This document shows positions 6,631-11,691 of a DNA stretch of 11,691 nt, in pieces. The number at the start of each line of letters is the position of its first letter. The first letter of the stretch is position 1. Location of the stretch: positions 1-11,691 of the forward strand of contig JAPLUA010000006.1 in assembly GCA_026397855.1 (NCBI GenBank). Direction: 5' to 3'. The notes under the pieces were generated by a model. That model saw only the letters and a list, made by a program, of their open reading frames with translations, was not told where the DNA came from and searched no databases. Both the position numbers and the translations under genes were made by a program. Source of the stretch: Verrucomicrobiota bacterium (GTDB lineage Bacteria > Verrucomicrobiota > Verrucomicrobiia > Limisphaerales > UBA8199).

Positions 6631-8385
6631 TCAGCGGACCGGCGTCCCCTTTTTCTTGCCCTTCTTGGGCGTGCCGGTGTCCACGGGGTCGCCGGTGGGA
6701 TAGGGCTTTACCTGTGCCCGTGCAGCCCAGGCGTCCCATTTAGCCGCCAGCTCCTTCACGCGCGCGGGCTGAGCCGCAGACAGGTCGCGCTGTTCGGTCC
6801 GGTCGGCTTTCAGGTCGTAGAGTTCCCAGGGGCCATTCCGACCCAGGCGGACCAGCTTCCAGTCGCCCACCCTCACGGCGGCATTGCCCTCGTGCTCCCA
6901 GAACAGGGCGTCTCGCTGGATCGGCTTGCTGTCGAATGCCGGCACCAGGCTGCGCCCTTCCATGGGCTGGATGGCCTTGCCCTTGAACTCCTTCGGATAG
7001 GCGGCCCCAGCCACGTCCACGCAGGTGGCCATGATGTCAATGAGATGGCCCGGCTGGGTGCGGAGCTGGCCGCTGCCGGGAATCCGCGCCGGCCAGTGGG
7101 CGATGAGGGGCGTCGAAATTCCGCCCTCGTGGTTGTAATGCTTGTAACGGCGGAATGGCGTATTCTCGAGGGTGGCCCAGGATTGGCCGCAGTAGATGTT
7201 CGAGTCCGCGTTGCCGGGCTGCTCCCCGACGTATCGGCCGTCCGGGCCGGCCTCCGCGTTTCCGCCGTTGTCCGATAGGAAGAGGATCAGGGTGTTGTCG
7301 AGCGTCCCGCGCTGGCGCAACCCCTCCACCAGGCGGCCCACCGCCGCGTCCATGTGCGCCACCACCGCCGCGTAAATCGCCATCAGGTGATCGAACCGGT
7401 CCTGCTCTTGCGGCGACAGGGCATCCCACGCCTTGACCTCCGGCGCGCGAGGCGAGAGCGGCCACGCCTTGTCCACGATGCCCAGCTCGACCTGCCGGGC
7501 GCGTCGCTGCTCGCGCAGCTTGTCCCAGCCGACCTTGTACTTGCCGCGGAACTTCGCAATCTCATCCGCCGGCGCCATCAGCGGGAAGTGCGGCGCGTTG
7601 AAGGCGAGGTAGAGGAAGAAGGGCTTCGACTTGTCCCCGTCGTCAACGAACTTCAGGGCGTTGTCCACGAAAGCGTCGGTGGTGTAGAAGCCGTCAGCCG
7701 GGGGCTGAATGTGTTCATTCTCGCGGGTCAACGAGTCGGGGCGGAAATAGTTGGCGGTACCTTTGATCACACCGAAGTAGTGGTCGAATCCTCTCTGCCG
7801 GGGCCAGTTTGCCTTCTCCGCATCGTTGGTCGCTTCCGTGTATTTCGTCACGTGCCATTTGCCTGTCATGGCGGTGCGATAGCCCGCGCCGTGGAGCACT
7901 TCGGCGATGGTCACGCAGCGATCGTTGAGGTTGCCCTGGTAGCCCGGCTGCTTCCGGTCGGTGACCATGTGGCCTACCCCGGCCTGGTGCGGGTAGAGCC
8001 CGGTCAGCAGCGATGCGCGGGTGGGGCAGCAGCGGGCGGTGTTATAGAACTGCGTGAAGCGGAGTCCGCCGGCGGCCAGCTTGTCCAGGTTGGGCGTCGG
8101 GATTTCGCTACCGTAGCAGCCGATGTCGGAGAACCCCATGTCGTCCACCAGGATGACGGCGATATTGGGGCGCCCGGCTGCGCTGGCCCCGGGAGCCGCG
8201 CAAATGACGAAGGGGAGGATGGCGAGTGCCAATCCGGCGAGGATTCGCGACTGCCTGGCAAGACGGCGGGATAGAGAACACGGGGGGACCCCTCTCCCTG
8301 ACCCTCTCCCCTTCTGAAGGGGAGAGGGAGATATCTTCGCGGCTCTTGGTGCAGTGCATGGCGGGGACTTCTCAGTCATATTCAT
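6631..8385 (-). CDS. Exported type I sulfatase (arylsulfatase A-like), repeat-derived N-terminus
   Basis: From ATG 8385 the protein has 584 residues. The sulfatase signature CCPTRASLLTG (119-129) places the formylglycine cysteine at Cys119 (C-x-P-x-R), so activity needs a formylglycine-generating enzyme encoded elsewhere. Asp81-Asp82 in ILVDDMGFSDIG are metal-ligand candidates, and LILFLSDNGGNAE supplies the later Asp-Asn pair. FNAPHFPL and MTGKWHV are further family blocks. The C-terminus ends in a basic tail (GTPKKGKKKGTPVR). A signal peptide lies at about 40-69 (RRLARQSRILAGLALAILPF, cleavage near GASA). The 39 residues before it are partly translated from a palindromic repeat (SPSPLQKGRGSGRG). 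Both ATG 8385 and ATG 8379 lack a strong ribosome site, and TTG 8421 is also in frame. It likely removes sulfate esters from polysaccharides outside the cytoplasm. The gene starts 54 bases after the RCC1 gene's stop and may be cotranscribed with it. Confidence 0.9.
   Translation of the reverse strand: MNMTEKSPPCTAPRAAKISPSPLQKGRGSGRGVPPCSLSRRLARQSRILAGLALAILPFVICAAPGASAAGRPNIAVILVDDMGFSDIGCYGSEIPTPNLDKLAAGGLRFTQFYNTARCCPTRASLLTGLYPHQAGVGHMVTDRKQPGYQGNLNDRCVTIAEVLHGAGYRTAMTGKWHVTKYTEATNDAEKANWPRQRGFDHYFGVIKGTANYFRPDSLTRENEHIQPPADGFYTTDAFVDNALKFVDDGDKSKPFFLYLAFNAPHFPLMAPADEIAKFRGKYKVGWDKLREQRRARQVELGIVDKAWPLSPRAPEVKAWDALSPQEQDRFDHLMAIYAAVVAHMDAAVGRLVEGLRQRGTLDNTLILFLSDNGGNAEAGPDGRYVGEQPGNADSNIYCGQSWATLENTPFRRYKHYNHEGGISTPLIAHWPARIPGSGQLRTQPGHLIDIMATCVDVAGAAYPKEFKGKAIQPMEGRSLVPAFDSKPIQRDALFWEHEGNAAVRVGDWKLVRLGRNGPWELYDLKADRTEQRDLSAAQPARVKELAAKWDAWAARAQVKPYPTGDPVDTGTPKKGKKKGTPVR
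8289..8330. repeat. CCCTCTCCC-type palindrome inside the sulfatase 5' coding region
   Basis: CCCTCTCCCCTTC (8302-8314) and GAAGGGGAGAGGG (8316-8328) are perfect 13-bp inverted copies around one base. A further direct copy of the CCTCTCCC motif lies at 8291-8298. I recall this repeat as dispersed in many bacterial genomes, where it yields ORF strings such as LTLSPSEGER or SPLQKGRG. Here it is read in frame on the minus strand between the sulfatase start codon and its signal peptide. There is no flanking T-run. Confidence 0.85.
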
Positions 8386-8439
8386 GCGCGCTATTGTGCC
8401 GCCGGCGACGGGGGTTGGCAACAGCGCTCGGGGCTTGCG

Positions 8440-9483
8440 CTAGCGCACGAGGATCACCCGGTAGAAGCGTTGCGCGTTGGTGGCGGTGTCCTGGGCGCTG
8501 GCGGCATCGTTCGTGGCTGTGAAGGGGCTCCCGAGATTGAGCCAGTTGCTTTCCATCAAATCCTGCTTGTATTGCACCTGGTAGTTCTGGCCGGACACAG
8601 CGCTCCAGGCGAAGGAGAGGATGCCGTTGTATTGACTCCACGCCGGCAGCCGGAGCAACGGCGGCGGCACCACCAGGGGCCCGGCGAGCGTGGCCACGGC
8701 GCTGGTGGCCGATCCGAGGGCGTTTGTCGCAATCGCCCGATAGTTCCCCGCGAGCGCTTCAGTCAGCGTGAGCATGCTGCTGTGGGAGCCGGTCATAGTG
8801 GCGCTGTCGGTGAGATTGGTTCCGTTAAACTGCCATTGGTAGCCCAGCGCTTGTTGGCCGACAGCCATCGCCGTGAAGGCGAATGCCGGGCTGCCCGGCA
8901 TCGCCTGGCTCACCGGCTGCACCGTGAAATGCGGGCGCCCGTCGCCTTCGAGTGCCATCACGTGATAGCCGCCGCGCACTGCCAGCGAGATCACATTGCT
9001 CAAGCCATTCGGCACATGGGTCTGGCCATAAGTGTTGGCCCCCCACGCGACCATCGTCCCATCCGCGATCACCGCCAGGCTATGGTAGGCACCGGCCGCA
9101 ATGGCCACCACGTTGCTCAGGCCGACCGGCACCAGTGATTGCCCATAATCCGGGTTTGCGTCTTTGTTGACGATTCCCGCGCCCCAGCCCAACACCGTGC
9201 CGTCGGCTCTCAACGCCAGGCTGTGGTAGGCGCCGGCGGAAATCGCCACCACGTTGCTCAGCCCGGCCGGAACCTGGGCCTGGCCGTAGTGGGGGCTCGC
9301 GCCCGTGTTGTTCGTGCCTGCGCCCCAGGTCAGCACCGTGCCGTCGGACATCAAGGCCAGGCTGTGGAAACCTCCGGCTGCGATGGCCACCACGTTGCTC
9401 AGGCCCGCCGGCGGATGCCAGGCCCGCCGGCGGATGCTACTGGCCGTAATGGGGATTGGCGCCCGTGTTGCTCGTGCCCGCAC
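8440..9483 (-). pseudogene. Detached C-terminal half of the RCC1/Ig surface protein
   Basis: This frame continues the RCC1 propeller after the lesion at 9400-9439. The genuine sequence starts at about HPPAGLSNVVAIAAGG; the residues before it, from GTG 9483 on, are an out-of-frame reading of the upstream half. It carries RCC1 units 4-7 (GFHSLALMSDGTVLTWGAG, AYHSLALRADGTVLGWGAG, AYHSLAVIADGTMVAWGAN, GYHVMALEGDG). One Ig-like domain follows (FTVQPVSQAMPGSPAF to ATNALGSATSAVATLAG). The tail is FN3-like (LSFAWSAVSGQNYQVQYKQD to RFYRVILVR), of a kind common at the C-termini of Verrucomicrobiota exported proteins. There is no signal peptide, and the propeller would be incomplete, so this is most likely the cut-off 3' part of one gene and not an independent protein. 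It would be restored only by loss of the 19-bp duplication together with suppression or reversion of the TAG. Confidence 0.8.
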
Positions 9484-9870
9484 CCCAGGCGGCCACGGTG
9501 CGATCGGATTTCAACGCCAGGCTGTGGTAGGCCCCTCCGGCAACCGCAGTCACATTGCTTAGAAACCCGGGCACCAGGGCTTGCCCGTAGTTCGGCGATG
9601 TCCCAGGGCTGTTTGAACTCGCGCCCCAGGCGGCGACTGTTCCGTCCGCCCGCAGCGCCAGGCTGTGATAATAGCCGGCCGCGACCGACGTCACGTTGCT
9701 CAAGGTTGCCGGGACTGCCGACTGTCCGAAGTGCGGGGATGTGCCGGCATAGGAAGTTCCGGCGCCCCACGCTGCCACGGTGCCGTTGTTTTTCAACGCC
9801 AGGCTATGGTAGTGGCCCGCTGCGACGGCAGCCACGTTGGTCAGGCCCGACGGCAGATCCGCCTGGCCAT
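8940..9870 (-). repeat. Tandem RCC1 units with an exact 141-bp period
   Basis: A landmark AGGCT (plus strand, within the HSLAL codons) occurs at 9077, 9218, 9359, 9519, 9660 and 9801. Intervals are 141, 141, 160, 141 and 141 bases, so each unit is 47 codons and one interval is 19 bases too long. A more divergent seventh unit (HVMALEGDG) lies near 8956. Seven units fit a complete seven-bladed RCC1-type propeller. High nucleotide similarity between units suggests fairly recent duplication or gene conversion. Confidence 0.85.
9400..9437. repeat. Perfect 19-bp tandem duplication that breaks the RCC1 gene
   Basis: CAGGCCCGCCGGCGGATGC occurs at 9400-9418 and again directly at 9419-9437 with no mismatch. 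Nineteen is not a multiple of three, so the gene's frame shifts by one here. The unit contains the 10-bp palindrome CCGCCGGCGG, which favours replication slippage. Removing one copy restores the 141-bp repeat period but leaves the TAG (9437-9439) in frame. Confidence 0.95.
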
Positions 9871-11691
9871 AGCCGTTATGGCCCCAGCTCACCAGCGGCC
9901 AGAGCGTCAGCGGCGCATTGCTGCTGGTTGTCGAACCGTTCGCATTGCTGACCACCACCGAGTAATTGGCCATCTCGGCAAGCTGCACGTTGGAAATGGC
10001 AAGGCTCACCGTGCGCGTCCCGCTGATCTTGCCGCCGTCGGCCAGGTTCGTTCCTCCCTGCTGCCATTGGAATCGGAGCGGCCCCGGACCAGCAGCGCCC
10101 AGAGTGAAAGTAACCGTCGAACCCGCCGCCGCCTGCCTGCCGGCCGGTTGGGTCAGGATCGCAGGCGCAAACGGCCCCACGAGCGTGGCTTTGGCGCTGG
10201 TGATCCGGCCGTTGAGATTGCTGACGGTTACCGAGTAGCTGCCCATATCGGCGGCCTGCACGCTGGCCAGCATCAGGGTCGGGGTCTGCGCCCCGGCGAT
10301 GTTCCCGCCATCCACCAGCGCTACGCCTTCCTTGAGCCACTGGTAACTCAGCAGCGGGGTCCCCACGGCGGTGACGCTGAAGCTGGCCGACGCGCCGGCG
10401 GCGACGCTCTGGCTCTGCGGTTGGGTGGCGATGTCCGGATCCGAGAGCACCACGCAGGGGTCGGATGCCGACAGGTCGCTGGGTGCGAAAAGGATCGGCA
10501 GCCCTTGCCCGGCGGAGAGCCCGGCCAGGGCCAGCGGCACCGCCAACTCCAGGTAGGACACGCGGATTCGCCCGTCGTAGAAAAGCTCGGCCTGGAACGA
10601 GTTCCCGTTCGTGTGGCCATATTCCGGCACGCCCTGGTAAGTCACGGCCACCCGGTCGCCCAGCTCCTTCCACGAGATCGATCCCTGGTTGGCGGGGTTC
10701 AGGTCGCAGAAGAGGGCCGAAACCCGGGGCAGGCTGAAATGATTGGTGTAGGAGGGAGTGTAATGCAGGTCGTCCGAATTCAGCGTGAGATAGCCATTGC
10801 TGCCGATGAAGAAGGCATTGGTCCGGCGGTTGTAGATGCTGACCGAGTTGGTGCCGGACAAGGTCACCGCGACCGATGAATCGTCGCTCAGCGAAACAAC
10901 GGTGCCCCCGGCCGGGTCGGTCGGGAACGAGCTTGCCGACTGCCGGCAAACCGCGTACTGGCTCGGGCTCGCATCCGGGGTGAAGGTGAACATTCTGCCG
11001 GCCAGGTCGTTGGTGTGCGGGGAGGCATCGAACCACTCCGTGAAACAGTTCGGCCGGCTGGCCAGCACGGTTAGCACCGCGTTCGAGCTGAGGGCGGTGC
11101 CAAACATGTTGCTGACCAGGCAGGTGAACACGCTGCCCGAGTCGGCCACCTGCACGTTATTAGCCGCATAGCTCAGTCCCGTGGCCCCGGCGATGGGATT
11201 GCCGTCCCGGCTCCAGAAGTAATACAGCGGATCCTTTCCCGTTGCCTTCAGGCTGAACGACACCGAGTTGCTGGCAAGGGTCACCTGGCTGGGCGGCTGG
11301 GAGGTGATTTGCGGCGGGGTATCATCATCAATGACCAGGATCGCCGCGGAGATGTTGGTGAAGCCGTCGGCGCTGCTGGTTTCCTCACCGCGCGCGTCGA
11401 TGTACTTGGCCACCGGCAGGCCGTTCACCAGTTCGGAATATTGCGACGGGTGTATCCAGGTGGAGGTCGTGCCGCGGCCGGCGCTGACGTTCGCGAGGCC
11501 CCAGGTGCTGCTGCCCGAGACCTGGATGAAGGAGTTGCTGCCCGTCGTTCCGCTGGTGAACTGGAAACTGTTCTTGAGGCGGTCGTACTCGACCTTGACC
11601 CCGGAGACGCTGCTGCCCGAGTCGTTGGTCATCTGGTTGATGCGCTGCTGCAGCGCCGCGATGAAGCCGTCCAGGGTGTAGCTCGAGCTGG
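9437..11691 (-). CDS. Large Ig/RCC1 surface protein, N-terminal part (5' end outside window, truncated by TAG)
   Basis: The frame is open to the right edge; ATG 11632 is internal, since coding sequence (SSSYTLDGFIAALQQRINQ) continues upstream. Residues are numbered from that Met. About -19 to 55 resembles modules of flagellar hook or hook-associated proteins (LDGFIAALQQRIN, then VKVEYDRLKNSFQFTSGTTG and WGLANVSAGRG). An Ig-like domain spans about 105-190 (PPQITSQPPSQVTL, AYSG-like VADSGSVFTCLVSN). A beta-rich module spans about 195-395 (FTEWFDASPHTNDL, GSNGYLTLNSDD, RVSALFCDLNPANQG, WKELGDRVAVTYQGVPEYG) of a kind seen in large exported proteins. Two Ig domains lie at about 400-485 and 488-577. 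RCC1 units 1-3 then begin at about 578 (YHSLALKNNGTVAAWGAG), and translation stops at TAG 9437-9439. The protein is probably a cell-surface or secreted adhesion-type protein. The stop falls within the propeller, so the product would hold three of seven units and is likely non-functional or altered. Confidence 0.8.
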   Translation of the reverse strand, partial: SSSYTLDGFIAALQQRINQMTNDSGSSVSGVKVEYDRLKNSFQFTSGTTGSNSFIQVSGSSTWGLANVSAGRGTTSTWIHPSQYSELVNGLPVAKYIDARGEETSSADGFTNISAAILVIDDDTPPQITSQPPSQVTLASNSVSFSLKATGKDPLYYFWSRDGNPIAGATGLSYAANNVQVADSGSVFTCLVSNMFGTALSSNAVLTVLASRPNCFTEWFDASPHTNDLAGRMFTFTPDASPSQYAVCRQSASSFPTDPAGGTVVSLSDDSSVAVTLSGTNSVSIYNRRTNAFFIGSNGYLTLNSDDLHYTPSYTNHFSLPRVSALFCDLNPANQGSISWKELGDRVAVTYQGVPEYGHTNGNSFQAELFYDGRIRVSYLELAVPLALAGLSAGQGLPILFAPSDLSASDPCVVLSDPDIATQPQSQSVAAGASASFSVTAVGTPLLSYQWLKEGVALVDGGNIAGAQTPTLMLASVQAADMGSYSVTVSNLNGRITSAKATLVGPFAPAILTQPAGRQAAAGSTVTFTLGAAGPGPLRFQWQQGGTNLADGGKISGTRTVSLAISNVQLAEMANYSVVVSNANGSTTSSNAPLTLWPLVSWGHNGYGQADLPSGLTNVAAVAAGHYHSLALKNNGTVAAWGAGTSYAGTSPHFGQSAVPATLSNVTSVAAGYYHSLALRADGTVAAWGASSNSPGTSPNYGQALVPGFLSNVTAVAGGAYHSLALKSDRTVAAWGAGTSNTGANPHYGQ

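Noticed and set aside
7354..8274. 306-codon plus-strand frame opposite the sulfatase
   Set aside because: The minus strand here encodes the sulfatase signature and metal sites, and the plus-strand translation has no recognisable motif.
8302..8328. Strong hairpin as a rho-independent terminator
   Set aside because: No T-run follows on either strand, and it lies inside the sulfatase reading frame. A dispersed repeat explains it better.
8940..9870. Regularly spaced repeats as a CRISPR array
   Set aside because: The 141-bp units are coding and in frame, match RCC1 blades, and have no short repeat/spacer alternation.
9665..10879. 404-codon plus-strand frame opposite the Ig/RCC1 gene
   Set aside because: Antisense shadow of repeated coding sequence with no domain content.

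Overview
The window looks like chromosomal DNA from a GC-rich bacterium of the Verrucomicrobiota or a close PVC relative. This is inferred from three things: the gene content (BatD/BatE pair, secreted GH2-type hydrolase, pectate-lyase-fold protein, formylglycine sulfatase, large Ig/RCC1 surface protein), the C-terminal FxR-ending Ig/FN3-like style of the surface protein, and several families of short palindromic repeats that I recall as common in such genomes. No taxonomic marker gene is present, so the assignment is tentative.

Layout. Positions 1-1771 (+) hold the 3' part of a batD-like gene followed by batE (TPR, two membrane helices, SH3), joined by a GTGA overlap. An imperfect inverted repeat lies inside the 5' end of batE. 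Positions 1772-1943 are non-coding. Positions 1944-4850 (+) encode a 968-residue secreted GH2-like glycoside hydrolase. A tRNA-Thr(CGT) gene lies on the minus strand at 4865-4939. Then come an inverted repeat, a short ORF that may be the stump of an integrase gene (5029 onward), and a perfect 25-bp-arm nested palindrome (5156-5225). Positions 5274-6602 (+) encode a secreted pectate-lyase-superfamily beta-helix protein. It converges with a sulfatase gene on the minus strand (8385-6631). Upstream of the sulfatase, also on the minus strand, is a very large surface protein gene running off the right edge (11691 to 8440). It contains a hook-like module, Ig domains, a lectin-like or anchor-type module, a seven-unit RCC1 propeller and a C-terminal Ig/FN3 tail.

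How the genes fit together. The GH2 enzyme, the beta-helix protein and the sulfatase all carry export signals and suggest extracytoplasmic breakdown of a complex, possibly sulfated, polysaccharide. They are not arranged as one operon. The bat genes belong to a separate upstream operon, probably with moxR/batA/batB outside the window.

Most notable points. (1) Three unrelated palindromic repeat families each sit at the 5' end of a reading frame and are read through in frame; in batE and the sulfatase the repeat lies between the start codon and the signal peptide. (2) The RCC1 gene is broken in the middle of its propeller by a perfect 19-bp tandem duplication plus a TAG codon. The otherwise exact 141-bp repeat period becomes 160 bp (141+19) at that point, which proves the lesion from the sequence itself.
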